From NCBI GenBank assembly GCA_027574665.1, contig CM050652.1, positions 3,948,589 through 4,012,588 of the forward strand: 64,000 nt of DNA, given 5' to 3'. Each line of letters starts with the position of its first letter. Positions within the stretch are counted from its first letter, which is position 1. The stretch is from Rhynochetos jubatus (Eukaryota > Chordata > Aves > Eurypygiformes > Rhynochetidae). Below, piece by piece: positions 35,823 to 48,310 of this stretch. A program made the translations under genes and the position numbers. Below the pieces are notes generated by a model. It was given only the letters and a program-made list of their open reading frames with translations. It did no database searches and was not told where the DNA came from.

Positions 35823-36303
35823 TCATAGAATGGTTTGGGTGGGAAGGGACCTTAAAGACCATCTACTTCCAACCCCCTGCCATTGGCCGGGACACCTTCC
35901 ATAGACCAGGTTGCTCCAAGCCTCATCCAGCCTGGCCTTGGACACTCCCAGGGATGGGGCATCCACAGCTTCTCTGGGCAACCTGTCCCAGTGCCTCACC
36001 ACCCTCTCTGGGAATGCCTTCTTCCTGATATCTAATCTAAACCTTCCCACTGTCAATTTAAACCCATTACCCCTTGTCCTGTTGCTACAGGCCCTTGTAG
36101 AAAGCCACCCCCCCAGCTTCCTTGTAGCCCCCTTCAGGTACTGGAAGGCTGCGATAAGCTCTCCCCAGAGCCTTCTCTTCTCCAAGCTGAACACCTCCAA
36201 CTCTCCCAGCCTGTCCCCATGGCAGAGGTGCTCCACCCCTCTGAGCATCTTCATGGCCTCCTCTGGACTCGCTCCAACCAGTCGATATCCTGCTTATGTT
36301 GAC
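35823..36303 (-). mobile_element. CR1 LINE 3' fragment
   Basis: This is a minus-orientation copy of about 480 bp with the standard tail ('catagaatggtttgggtgg'), the 'tggggcatccacagcttctc' block and a recognisable upstream part that ends where the minus frame reads QHKQDIDWLERVQRRP and then stops. It lies 530 bp from the previous CR1 in the same orientation but belongs to a different subfamily, so the two are separate insertions. Confidence 0.93.
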
Positions 36304-39193
36304 GCGCCAGTTGTATGAATGCAGTTGCAGAGGCCTGTTTTGCAGGAGGACTCTGTTCTTCATCCTTTTTGTATTTGCTTAGGAGCTCCTCACAGCTCAG
36401 TTTGTTGGAGCTGTTGACACCAGTTAGGCAGATTGAGGACAGCATTTCACTTGACATCTGACTGACTGCCACTGTACATTCAACTCCTAAATTTCTTCAA
36501 AGTGACCATTTCATTTTGGACTATATTAAATGAAGCTTCTTGAAGCTGCCCAGCTGCAGTTCTCTGAAGGATGTTCTGCTGCTGCGACTCTTCAGCTGCC
36601 TTTGTTTTAATTGACTGAGCCTCCCAGCTTTGCTACCTGTCGTCTTATTTCCCTTCATACAGTTGCTGTTTGGCATGTCACAGCCCAAGTGTAAAAAGAA
36701 TGATAAAGACACAAGACATCTATTTTGTATAACTTTTAGTTGAATCTGTGAAAAACTTGCTTGGGTGAAATTTTTCTGGCCACCTGTGGTTTTTTTTATA
36801 GGGGAAATTCCCATGTTTCTCATTTAAAAACTCTCACTTTAGGTTTTTATTGAAGACAGAATAGGCTGTCTTTCCTGTTAGCTTTATCTGTCTTCCAGTA
36901 TTCATTGTGCACACACGTATTAGCCTGGTAAAGCTGTAAAATAACAAAGGGGTGATGAACCTCACTGGAGGTGGAATAGTGTACAGAAGGCTTTGCCATC
37001 TTTTTTAGATGTTTGTGCTTCAAAATAGTTTTAGAGAAGGATGCCTGTTTATTTACCAGATATTTACAAGTAGAACTTCAAAAACTACCCCAGTAAAGAA
37101 CAATTTTCTGCACAACATAGGGTCTTTTCTTTCTGTGTGAAAAGATAGGATTCTTGCCAGCCATGGAAGCTTTCAGATTTTCCCCTTACTATATTTCAGG
37201 TAGTAAAACATGCAAAATTATTGACAAGACGTACCAAAAAAAAAAAGGTATGCAGATTGACATACCTTGCTAAAACACCATTTCACTTTTTGTCAGGTAG
37301 AAAATGAAGGATGTTCAAAGGGAAGATTAGTAAACACTGCTGAAATAGGCTCTGGTGGTGGTTTTTTTTTTTTTAAGAAAACCTCAAATGATAAATTGCT
37401 TCTGGAATGTTACTCAAATGCCTTTGGAGTCAGTGGAAAGCTTTAACTCTTTTCCCAGGAGGGCAGTGAGGCTCACTCACTTCAGTGTCTCTTTGCTGTT
37501 GTACATATAATCTACAATATATGTGTTTTAAAAACATTCAGAACATTAAAAGGAAGTCTTGTACTTGGTAAAAGCTGTCTCTCCTTCAGACGTTACCTGT
37601 ACAGTTATCAAGAAAACATGAGCTTCCTAGTTCACTACGAAACATGGTTGTAGCTGTGTATCAGTTTTATGCATAGCAAATTTTGAAAACCTTTTTCTAA
37701 GAGACAAGAAATGATAACTAGAAAAACCATAATTTTTAGAACTCCTCATCATGAAGTTTTCCAAACCTATGAGTTCAGCTGTGTGTGGGGGGCGCCCAAG
37801 AACAGAACTTTGCACTACGAAGCATTGTTGCAGCTTGAAGGTACCTTGCTGACAGAAACCCAACAGGAATTTCCACAGAGGAAAAAGGGAATTAAGAACT
37901 CTGATTCTGTTGACTGAAGTTTTGGCTGTCTGACCTTCTTGGTCCTTTTTGAAAACCCCAATGTAGGATGAACTATGGATGGCGTTTGAATTACTTTGCT
38001 GTGCTGTCCTGTATATTCTCCATCAGATGCTAGCCTCTGGTGGGATGGAGATTTTGTATTCCCTGAGAGCATCTGAGCGTATTTGGGGCAGGGGCGGAGG
38101 GAGCTTTTCAGTGGACAGCACAGAGACTGGTCAGAAGGGGGCCTGCATCAGGACTGGAGATGGAGGAGGAGAAAACCAACAGTCTCAGTAAATGCTGAAG
38201 CATGGAAACAAAGGCTTTCCTTCCAGGATGCATAGAGATTATGCAAAATTAGGTTGTTAATGGATTGAGAACAAGCCTGAAAAAAAACCCCCGAGACCAC
38301 AGCAGACTAGGGGAGTTACTTAATCTTTTATTCATCGTGCTTTTAGTTTTACTGTTCAAGAGTTGCATGACATGTATTTTTCTAATAACACTGAGCTCTG
38401 GAGTTCACAGTGTTTAGAGTTTTGATGATGCTGGTTCTGAGGAGGAGTGCAGGCAGCTCTTCCAAGCACTCGGTGACTCAGGGTGTCAAACTGTGGTGTT
38501 TTAGAGACAAGATGTGAATCTGAAGGCAGCCCTGGGCTTGGGGGCTGAAGCTGGAAGTGAGCAAAGGCATATGTTCTCTGAAGACAGAAGACTTCATTTT
38601 ATTTGTATTTTGAAGAGACAGTAGCACAGAAACATTCTCTCAAGTCTAGACAAGAGTGTGACATCTTTTTCTTCAGAGGGTTGGCCAAAAACTCAGCTAG
38701 TGGGTCTCCTTGTTGATCCAGGGGTTTTGTGGCACGTGAGAGGGATGAATATTATAGAACCTTAAAGAGATGGAAGTCAGACATAGGATTCATCTCGTGG
38801 CCTTTGTGGGGAGCAGCAGGAGAGTCCGGGAGCCCAAGAACCAAGTCAGGCGCTGGATAGGCAGAGACTGAACTGGGATTAGGAAGTTTGAGCAGCAAAG
38901 ATCAGTCACTACACAGGTGGGGTTGCTCACAGAAACAGACTATCTGGAGAGTATGTGTCAAAATGAATGTTTAACATCAATACACCTTAAAAGGTTTCCA
39001 CAATGCATAAGAAGAAAGCTAGCAAGCCCTCTCTTACAGCCTTTGTAATTATTTACTCGCTGTTGGATGATGAGTGTAGGGAAACGCTGCGGTAGCTCTA
39101 TCACCTGCTGGAGGAGAAGACTCTGGAAGTCAGCTCGTTGAGAGTTGCCTTCAGAAGGGTGTAGGGTTGAAGTCAAGGTTGCCTTTTTACTGG
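36304..39193. other. Intron-like sequence, nothing identified
   Basis: No recognisable element was seen over about 2.9 kb. The run includes purine-rich patches (about 38050-38180) and short A- and T-tracts. Confidence 0.4.
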
Positions 39194-39198
39194 GTTTG
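39194..39198 (+). repeat. Target site duplication, left copy
   Basis: GTTTG directly before the LTR corresponds to CTTTG at 40166-40170 directly after it. Four of five bases match, and the 5-bp length fits an ERV integration. Confidence 0.5.
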
Positions 39199-40165
39199 TG
39201 TGATGGGGTTTTAGTAGCAGCGGAGGGGCTACAGGGATGGCTCCTGTGGGAAGCTTCCCCGGCTCCAAGTCAAACCCTGCTCTGGCCAAGGCTGAGGCAG
39301 TCAGTGATGGTGGTAGAGCCTCTGGGATAATGTATTTAAGAGGGAAGGAGGAAAAAACTGCTGCAGAACCTACAGTGGAGAGAGGAGTGGGATGTGGGAG
39401 ACACACCTATGCAGACACCCAGGTCAGTGCAGAAAGGTGGGAGGAGGTGCCCGGAGCAGAGGCTCCCCTGCAGCCTGTGGTGAGGCTGGCTGTGCCCCTG
39501 CAGCCATGGAGGGTCGTGGGGGAGCGGAGACCCACCTGCAGCCTGGGGAGGGCCCCATGCTGGAGCAGGCAGCTGTGCCCAAAGAGACTGTGACTCTGTG
39601 GGAAACACGTGCTGGAGCAGTCTGTTCCTGGAGGACTGCACCACATGGAAGGGACCCACGCTGGAGCAGTTCAGAAAGAACTGCAGCCCATGAGAAGGGC
39701 TCACATTGGAGAACTTGGTGGAGGACTGTCTCCCGTGGGAGGGACCCCACACTGCAACAGGGGCAGAGTGTGAGGATCCTTCCTTGAAGAGGAAGGAGCA
39801 ACCAGTGAGTGATGGACTGACCTCAGCCACCATTCCTCATCCCCCGTGCTACTGTGGAGAGGACGTGGAGAAATCAGGAGCAAAGCTGAGCCTGGGAAGA
39901 AGCGAAGGGTGTGGGGAAGGGGTTTAAAATCTGGGTTTGTCTCTGGTTGCTCTGCTCTGATGTGACTGGTAGCTGTTTAAATTGTCTTTTTTTTTCCCAA
40001 AATCAAGTGTGTTTTGCCCATGACCACAACTGGTGAATGATCCCTCCCTGTCCTTGTCTTGACCCACAAACCTTTCCTTGTGTCTTCTCCTCCCCATCCC
40101 ACCAGGGCAGGAGTGAACGAGTGGCTGTGTGATGTTCAGTTGCTGGCTGGGCCTAAACCACAACA
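39199..40165 (+). mobile_element. Solo LTR of an avian ERVL-like element
   Basis: It begins TGTGATGGGG and ends TAAACCACAACA, giving TG...CA ends with a short imperfect inverted repeat, and is flanked by GTTTG/CTTTG. A TATA-like 'gtatttaagagg' lies at about 39331. The body contains four to five diverged units of 45-50 bp, each starting near CACGCTGGAGCAG (39556, 39606, 39657, 39702, 39748), a feature I recall from common avian endogenous retroviral LTRs. The 3' part ('tgttttgccc', 'ccctgtccttgtcttgaccc', 'cccatcccaccaggg') also fits that family. No internal retroviral sequence or second LTR is present, so it is a solo LTR left by recombination. The 131-codon open frame at 39392-39787 follows the internal repeats and is not a gene. 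Confidence 0.82.
39556..39760 (+). repeat. Degenerate 45-50 bp tandem units in the LTR
   Basis: Successive starts at 39556, 39606, 39657, 39702 and 39748 share 'CACGCTGGAGCAG...GACTG...CGTGGGAGGGACC' with increasing divergence. The repeat is internal to the LTR U3-like region and may be an array of regulatory sites. Confidence 0.7.
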
Positions 40166-43100
40166 CTTTGCAATACAGTTTTTGAAATAATCTCCAGATG
40201 ATACTTCTCTGAGAATAAAGCAAATGAAAATGGGAGGCATTAGTACCTGTTGAGAACTGGGTGTGCTGTTGGTGCAAACATCTCGGTGGGTTCTAACAAC
40301 TAACACTGAGGAGCTGGTCATGTACCAGATTAGTCTGGAACAGTGATAGATTAACATTCTGAGTTTATGCAGTAGATAGGGCAGCCAGAAGAGCTTTTTT
40401 ATGTAAAGCAACAAAATGAGATGATGAGTACAGAGAGAGATGTGCTTGAGAGTAGTGGCAAGATACCCGAGGCGGGGAAGAAAAATCTAGCCTTCCTCAA
40501 AAGAAACATAGCCATTTGTGATAAAAGTGTGATTTTTGAGGCTTTGGAGACTCCAGAGAGGCTTGAGAGGGCTGGGAAAGAGAAGGGTTTTCTTCTGCAT
40601 TAACAGAACATGCAGGAGATCGTATCTCTGATTGTGAAGAGGAGGAACAAGGGAAGTTCTTAGAGTATTCCACAGTGTTTTGACATGCGACTTTGACAGG
40701 GAGAATCCCTACAAGGTGCAAACCCAACCTGGTGGACTGAGGTGGAGGTAGATGGCAGGTGTCTCCTGGGCTGGTGGGACAAGGGAGTTGAGAAGTTCTG
40801 TCCCATCCTAACTTGCATCCAGAAATGGTTAAACAGGTCTCGCTTCCAGAACTGCTGGGGAAGGAGGGAAAGAAAATGCCTGTTCTTGTCAGCTCATCTT
40901 TGGAAACCCTGCTTCAAAATGAGAAAGAGGCAACCTGTGTAGGACTGCTTAAACATGCTTTGTCCTTGGTGGGGTTGGATGAGGGAGGGAAGAAGGAAGA
41001 GGAGTTGTTCCCTATTCTAACTTTTAGTGAAGCAAGTGATGGAAGAAGGGAAGGAAGAGGGAAGGTGGCAAAACAACTTGGTGATTATTCAGTAAGTGAG
41101 AAGATGAGTTTCAAGTTGTTTGCAGATTTGCTGTGACTTTGGAAGTGCCTATCAGGAGCAGAGTGATAGAAGGGAGGACCGTGAAGTGGGTAGGGACAGG
41201 CACAAGCAGTTCTCTCCCTTGGGACCAAAGCAGGGTACGTGGTGGTTTCTTTTCTACGCATCAGAAATGTACTGAGTTGCTGGGCCAAGAGCAAGCCTGA
41301 AGGCGAGGACCTGCCTGGGAAGGACAGCGTGGGCACTGGGGAGATTGCTCATAAACCCGTTCATTTCTGCTACCTCACCTGACTTTTTATTTCCCTGTGA
41401 AATAAATACTAGTTTACTTTACTTGTTCTAGTAAAACTCAGCTCTAGACTTAACAGACTTTCTGGTGGCTTTTAGGTGTCATTATGGAAATGCAGAAGCA
41501 AATCTACCTCCACGGTGCTCTCTTGCTTGAGATCCTGCAGCGCAGTGTGTTGATACTGTAGATAGAGGTACTTGGATGGGAGTGAGGTCTGGAGAAATCA
41601 CTGCTAGCTCGGACATAGTAAGAGATCCTCTCTTTCACGGAGTCTCTGGGTGCAGGAGTGACCATTGGCATGATTGATAGTTTTAGTAAAATCCTTTTTT
41701 TCAAGGCTTACTGCTAACCTACTTTTTGTTAACAAAATGAACGTGGGGAAAACAAAAAATACTTTTGAAAAATGGAAATTCGTAACTTGGACCACTGAGA
41801 GAAAATGTAATCAGGTTTTGCTTTGGGTTGGTTTTGTGGTGTGTGGGGTTTTTTTTTTAAGTGCAAGCGGTCAGCTTTTGAAATGATGAGAAATCAGAGA
41901 GGGAAAGGAAAATCTTCTGTGCTTTAGACAAGCTGTATGTATGCAGAATTAGATGCTTTGCTAGGCTTTTAATTGTGCTTTAAGCAAACAAAACTTTCCT
42001 AAAGGCTAAATGAAGTTTGGAGCAATTTGCCGTATGGTACAAAATACAGTGATTCAGCATTTGCGATGAGAGCTATATATAGCGTCTCTATTTTTACTCA
42101 AAGAAAAACAATAGCACTGCATTTCAGGCAGTTTGACCAAACACTTTGGAAGGTCTCTATTGAAGCTGAGGAAAACCTCATGTTGCTTGATCTTGAAAGC
42201 TGAACGCGTGAGCTCTTTTCGGCATCAACATTTTAGAGCTGTCCTCCCGAAGGTGGAATTCAGTGCTGTGCTGGAAAGCTACAGAGGACTGTGTTTCTCT
42301 GAAGCCTAGTTTGTACCCACTGTTAAAGAGCTATCAACATTCATTGTATTTTATTTTTGAAGAATTGGGGAATATAATTAATCTCTGCTAACTTTAACCA
42401 TCTCTTTCAGGTTTTCACGACCATTCTGTTACCCTGCTTCTGCAGCCAACGCAGATCCGAATGCCGTGGCTACAAAGGCTTGTTACTTTCTCATGCTGGA
42501 TTCCTCAAATCCAAGAGCTACTTGGCAGTTTCCAAGGCAACCACCTGTGGAATAATTAAAAAGGATGAAGTGTTAGTGTGCCAGATAGAAGGAATTCTTG
42601 CCTGGAGAGAGCACTTCACTTTCATCTGACTTGAAGACTTCATCAAATGCGTTTCTGCCAGCAAAGTTAAGGTAGTACAATTAAGAAGTGCTGATTTATT
42701 TTCTGGAGGTACTGAAAGTTTGAGTAGGAGCAACAATCCTAATATGGCTGTATACTATTCACTTAAGAAAATTACCATGGATCCTCTTAGGGGTTTTTTT
42801 GGGGTATATTTAAACAGAAAATCCAGGAGAGAAATGAAGATGGAAAAGTGGTGTGGGCGAACAATATTTTGTATTGGTAAAACAGTTGCATGAGCTGTTT
42901 TGCACTTTATGCTGTCCTTCCTCGCAGATGATTTTAAGCTGGTAAGGAGTAAAACAGAGCATACATTAGTGGAAGCACAAATATAGGAAGCGCAGCCTTC
43001 ATGCCAAGTACACTGAGATTTCTTTGGCATTCAGAGAAGTGATAGATATAAAAGGAATGTAAGAGTGGGCTCACTGGAAAATGACAGTCAGAATCGAGGA

Positions 43101-43565
43101 TCGATCTTTATCCCATACCTTAAAGGGTATGCAGTGCTTAAGTTGATGTTAAAACTGAACGGGTCATAATGTTTAGCTTCTTTGGTGAAGCAGCAGCTAA
43201 ACCTTTCCGAAGGCCACATTTCCACATTCAGAGCTGAAATTGCATATTGGAGAAACCAAAAGGTGAGCAAAAGGACTGTTAGAATAACAGAAAAACAAAA
43301 ATAGCAATTTTGGTGCTGGAAGTTTGGAAAGTTGCTACAGAAGTTTAGGGTAAAGCTGTTAGGCTCTAGATAACTGGAAAAGTTCTTCTCACATTCAGTA
43401 ACATGTTATACTTTATCTGCTTATTATGTCTTCCTTCTCTGCCAGTCATTCAAATGCATTTGAATAGAGAACTATTATTCATTTCTGATGATGAAGTTAA
43501 ACGGAGAAAGCCACATTCACGTTCTTCCCATAGTCCAAATAACTGTTAAGTCTGGTTACCTAGCT

Positions 43566-43623
43566 TGATGCTTTTGTACAGTTAATTTTAGGCGTGATGC
43601 TTTTGTGTAGTTTATTTTAAGGA
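43566..43623 (+). repeat. Two-copy 29-bp tandem repeat
   Basis: TGATGCTTTTGTACAGTTAATTTTAGG is followed 29 bases later by TGATGCTTTTGTGTAGTTTATTTTAAGG. The units differ at only a few positions, consistent with a local slippage duplication. Confidence 0.8.
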
Positions 43624-45301
43624 AAAAAAAAAAACCCTAAATTTTGAAGTAGAAATATTTGAGATGCCATCTGGGCTTTACATAATAAATTTTTCCTGCC
43701 AAAATGTTTGTGGGATTCTACTGGGATGTGGATGGGATTTCACATTCCGTCCTTTCCACAGCACAAGAGAATCATTGTTTTTAGATACGGTGGGTCCAAG
43801 AATTAAGAATTGCATGGTGGCAGCTTTGTGATTTGAGTGATTACAAGTAGAACCTATCCAGTAATCACTCTTACCTTTTACAGCCGTTACAGAATTTTGG
43901 AAGCTAATACTTGTAGGTAGCAACTGAGTACGACTGCAGTTTTCAACCCTCATACTTGATTTCCAGTTCATTGTCATCACAGCTTAACTGCCAAATTGAT
44001 TTTCTTTTCCAAGTAATTCTTCAGGCTGTTCATCTCCTTTCAGTATAGAGCTGAGGGCAAGGTTTTGGGAGATGCTGTTTCCACATGTGAAAGGAAGATG
44101 CTGGCAAAGGATCTGCACTGAGCACAGTAAAGATGATACAAAATGGAGACACGGTGCAAGCAGGGTGAGGGTAGCTAGTGTGTGTGGATCCAAATTTGCT
44201 GTTCAAGAGGCATAAATAACTGTGAGATGGAAGTGGATAGTTGTGAAAGAGCGTATGTGTGTTTGTGTAAGACTAATGTAATAGCTAGGTAGCAATCACG
44301 TGTAGTAGTGCAGGATTCCTGAGTGTACACAGAGGACAAGTTTCATCTTGCACAGTCCTAGGGAAGCATCCTTAACCATGTGTAGGTATCTCTTTTTCTG
44401 TTTTACCTCAAATACCGTAGGTGAGATTCTTACCAAGGAACTTTGATTTCCAGGTACTGCTGAAGCAGGAGGTGGAAAGCAGGTAGGATGAACAGCTCCT
44501 TGAAGGTACCTATTCCAGACCCCTTTGAAGGGGATGGCATGTCTAAAAAGGTACCTGTAGGAAGGAGCCACACTATTCTTCCATTAATGGTTCAGACTGG
44601 ACCACAAATTTAGCTTAAATTTCTTAACATTTGAGAAACTTTTAGTGTGTAATTAGATGTATTGCTGTGTGAGACTCACCTATGCTTTTTTCCTCTGTAT
44701 TTCATTCCCAATCCAGCTAAGTGGAATTGCACTTGTTTACTGGTACAATTCACTTGTCCTCATTTTCCCAACTCGGGCATTTGACCCTGGCAGTTTTTCC
44801 AGAGTTCATATACAAGCCTGTGGTTCCATATCAGGGATATGGGAGAGCCACACGGAGTTTGTTAACATAGTTTCTAATAGAAATAAAAACATGCATGCTA
44901 TATTTAGGCAGCTGGTCTGTGTGAAAAAATACAGTGGCTAGACAGAATTGATTTCTAATGTCCTGTATATAGCTTAGGTTTTAATGATCTTTATCCCTGA
45001 GAAGTTTTACAGGACTAAAGGGGAGTGGAAACTTAGGGGCAGTGACTTGTAATTGACAATTGTAATTTCTTAAAGTGATCAGCATGTGTCAACATAGAAG
45101 TTAGTTTTGCAGCCTTGGCTATTAAGAATTAGTGCTATAAGCACCCATAAAATGTAAATCTTGCTTTGTAGTCATTCTTCTATAGCAAAACACTTTTGTT
45201 AAGTTCCGTTCTGGAGTATTTGATGTTCTTTTGAAAGGAAAAAAAATGGCAAATAGCAATATGGTAATTCTCACAAAGGTTATTTGAATATAGTGATTCC
45301 T

Positions 45302-45333
45302 TACACACACACACACCCCCACCCCCACCCCCA
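45302..45333 (+). repeat. AC / ACCCCC microsatellite
   Basis: About seven AC units run directly into three ACCCCC units, a compound simple repeat. Confidence 0.9.
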
Positions 45334-46714
45334 TTTCTGCAGTGTCAGAACATCTGTAACAAAAGAGGCAGTTACAGCGTGGTAGTCTAAAAATGTCATT
45401 AAAATGTCCATTAATTTTGTGAAGTAAATAGGACTAGTTCCTAGAACAGATAACACTTTCCTCTTGTTGCTTGGAAATACAGGTAACTTTTCAGGTTGAC
45501 ATTTTTCAAAGGGAGTTTTTCCTTCTAGCAAGAGCAGCTTAGGGTGAAAAGGTAGGGAAAGAGCACTAAGCAGCAAGTCACCTTCCAGCTCTGTGAAGAG
45601 GGAAATCAAATAAGGAATGGTCCCTTTTGCCTATTTATTTTGGAGACCTGATCCCTGTATGTCTGGAGGTTTTGGGTGCATCAAGCATCTCATTAAGGTG
45701 TAGGAAAGGTTTTCACCTTTCCAGAGAACAAGAATAACCTCTGTCAGTATCAGTCACTAGGACACTATGTAAAGTTGTGTTTCTGAAGGTTCTTAGGACT
45801 GCCTCTTCACACTCTGGCTCCTGGGAGGTCAGAAGAGAGCTAAATCAAAGGTCAGCCTGCTTCATCGTCATTCTAGGGCCAGTTTGAAATAACTAGTAAA
45901 ATACTTTTATAGCCATAGTGTTGTGGCATTAGTAGATAGTTCCAACTCCCCCTTTGTGATTTGAATTCCTCAGGTTGTCTATCTCTTCCTGACATTAAAA
46001 AAATAAAAGAAAGGCTTTAGAATTACAGAATCCTCCTTGGTAGAGAGGTGAAATGTGGCTTTAAATTGCTGTCCACAGTGAGTGGCTGTGTGTAACGGGC
46101 ATGGAAGAGGTGCTCACGCTTTTTTTGGGGCACTATACCTGCGTTAGACAAAAGGACTTGCAGTCTTACAGTCATCACCTCTCCGTCAGAGCAACGATTC
46201 TCATACAGCCATCTAGAGCAGTGTTTTGTCTCCAGTAATAGCCAAAGGTGGGTAACTGAGGAGCACAGGAACAGAATGAGGATACAGGATCCTCCTTCTG
46301 CATGCTCTTCAGTCTCGGGGTGTCTTTAGTACATGGATTTACTGAGCTGGGTATCCCTTTCTTTATGATGTTTTCTGAACTTGTCTTTGGAGTTTGTTAA
46401 ATCTCCCTTTCAAGCCATGAGAAAAACTAGGAAGCGTGTAAGTTTATACGCTGTGGTTCCACAGCTTACCTAACACAGCTGCCTTTTAAGTGAGGAACCA
46501 TCTTCTTTCATTAACTTTTGAACCTGAATTCCAGTTGAAATCCCTTTTGACTGGAAGAGATGTAAATACTTCATCCCTATCAGTTGTCTCTGACCATCAC
46601 AGTTTTCCAGACCTCAGACTGCTCCAGGTGTTGTCAGTTCAGAGCCTTTTGACCTATATGTGAGATTAGGACCACTCTCCCCACCCCCAGTTTCCCTACT
46701 TCACACTTAATTTC

Positions 46715-46970
46715 ACTGAGATACTTTATGAATGTCACTGCTGAATTTCATGGATGTATTTTATTGTCCAGCCAGCAATCTGCATGCAGTCCTTTTTCAG
46801 TTTTTGCTACTCACTGTCGTTGCTACTGTGAATAACTCGGTATCATCAACAGATGTTGTCATCTCACTGTTGAGCCCTTTTCATGTCACTTACGAATTTG
46901 TTGAACAGTGTTGGGAACGGCTCCCAGCACAGATCCCTGTGGGAAGAAGAGCTGAGATTGCACCAAGTGG
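46715..46970 (-). mobile_element. Ancient CR1/L3-like LINE relic
   Basis: The plus strand reads 'gctgaatttcatgg...attttattgtccagcc...ggtatcatcaacagatg...tttgttgaacagtgttggg...cagatccctgtggg'. This is the antisense of the RT motif block of old amniote CR1/L3-type LINEs. On the minus strand the frame HRDLCWEPFPTLFNKFVSDM matches the 'PQGSVLGPLLFNIFINDL' pattern. It is much more diverged than the avian CR1 copies around it. Confidence 0.7.
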
Positions 46971-47899
46971 GTATGCCCGCTTCTGCACGTGGCACAGTCG
47001 AATTTGTAAGAATTTCACTGTGGTGTTTTGGCACACTGAAACGTGGAGTCATTGCAGACGTTTTTGTAGGAATGGGTAATTTCGTATGTGAGATACAGCA
47101 TCGCTCTTCGTCAACTGCTTATTTTTCATTTCACCTTTGAAAAAGATACAGCGGGGAAAGGATTCTCCTTTTTGGGTGACTGAGGATGATTGCCCTAGTA
47201 CTGAAATGGGCCAGACCTACTTTCTTCATGTTTTCATTTTCTGAGTTTAGTCTCAAAAGCAGTTTGATTGGAACTTAGTGCTTCACTCTCTGCATTATGA
47301 GTATATAGAAAATAATGTTGAATAAGGGAAATGAAGCAATTAAATATATCCCTACAATCATCAATATACATCTAAAACCAATGTGTAAGTGTAGGAAATT
47401 ACCTTAGTAATAGAACCATTATTTGTTTTCTAATGTTACCATAGCAAACATCTAATACAGTATTAAGAAAAGTGGGTCAAATCAAAAGGATGTAAACCTA
47501 TTCGGGTGTTTTTTCTGATGGTAGCCTGTGGCTGCAGCTTGGGGAAGCGTGCAAGAAGAGGGAACCTAGTTCTGCTTCCCCCAGCGCAGTCATGCATCCT
47601 TCTAGCAACCTGCAGTTAGAGGCTTCTGAGCCGTAGGCTGTGTCACAGCTCCATGTTGGCTTCTGTCAGTTTGTCTAACGTGAACCCCTGTTGTTGTCCC
47701 TGCTGTCCTAGAGCAGCGAATTACACAGGAGATGTATTTACCATGTGAAAAAGGCTTCTCGTTTCAAAGCATTTGCGCGATACCCCTGTTTCTTGCTGGC
47801 ATGGCGCTTCCATGTATCTCTGTCCGGTCTCTCTTCAGTCCTTGCTTCTGCAGGCCGAGGAATCTTGCTCCATTTCATCTCTCCTTGTGCGCGTGCCGC
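46971..47899. other. Intervening sequence, nothing identified
   Basis: No supported feature was seen. It separates two ancient LINE relics of the same orientation and may contain decayed sequence of the same age that I cannot align by eye. Confidence 0.35.
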
Positions 47900-48310
47900 T
47901 CCCTAAGTCGTGATTGTTCCATATACTGGTGTGTTACTCCCTTTCTAAGAGGGGGGACCAAACCAGCGTGCCAGGTTCAGGCTCCAAACATGCTGCAGAC
48001 AAATGCACTGTCACACTGCTGCTTCCTCTTACAGTCGCTGTTCCTTCCTAATTGCTCCTGAAATCCTGTTTGCTTTTTCACTGCTCCTGTTATCAACCCC
48101 TGTGAAAATTGTATTTTCACAGAGCAATCTACAGTGACTTCAGTGTCTTTCTTAATCAGGAAAAACTAATTTAGAACCCGTCATTTTCTATGTGTAGTGA
48201 GCTGGTGTGTTGAGGTTTTTTTCTTTAGCAAATGCAGGGCCTTGCATTAATCTATTTGAATTTAATCTTCTGTTTTCTCTCCCAGTCACACGGTATAATA
48301 ACTAGTTGGG
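47900..48310 (-). mobile_element. Ancient CR1/L3-like LINE relic
   Basis: Blocks on the plus strand, 'tcctgtttgctttttcactg', 'caatctacagtgacttcag', 'ctaatttagaacccgtcattttc', 'ccttgcattaatctatttg' and 'tctcccagtcaca', are the antisense order of an old amniote CR1/L3 3' half. In that order they would precede the block seen at 46715-46970. The two relics therefore cannot be one collinear copy without rearrangement, and are probably separate insertions. Confidence 0.6.

Larger units (their letters stand above)
40166..46714. other. Intron-like sequence, few features
   Basis: No transposon recognised. A purine-rich stretch at about 40420-41330 carries several overlapping open frames (for example 107 codons at 40813-41136, lysine/glutamate-rich). 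I recognise none of them and do not call genes. A good acceptor-like site (CTCTTTCAG at about 42411) is followed by no convincing donor. A two-copy tandem repeat (43566) and an AC microsatellite (45302) are listed separately. Confidence 0.4.

Noticed and set aside
39392-39787. 131-codon frame, and minus frames up to 165 codons, at 39.3-39.8 kb
   Set aside because: They follow the internal tandem units of the solo LTR; LTRs of this type do not encode protein here.
42400-42600. Exon after the CTCTTTCAG acceptor at about 42411
   Set aside because: No donor of reasonable quality follows and no frame looks coding.
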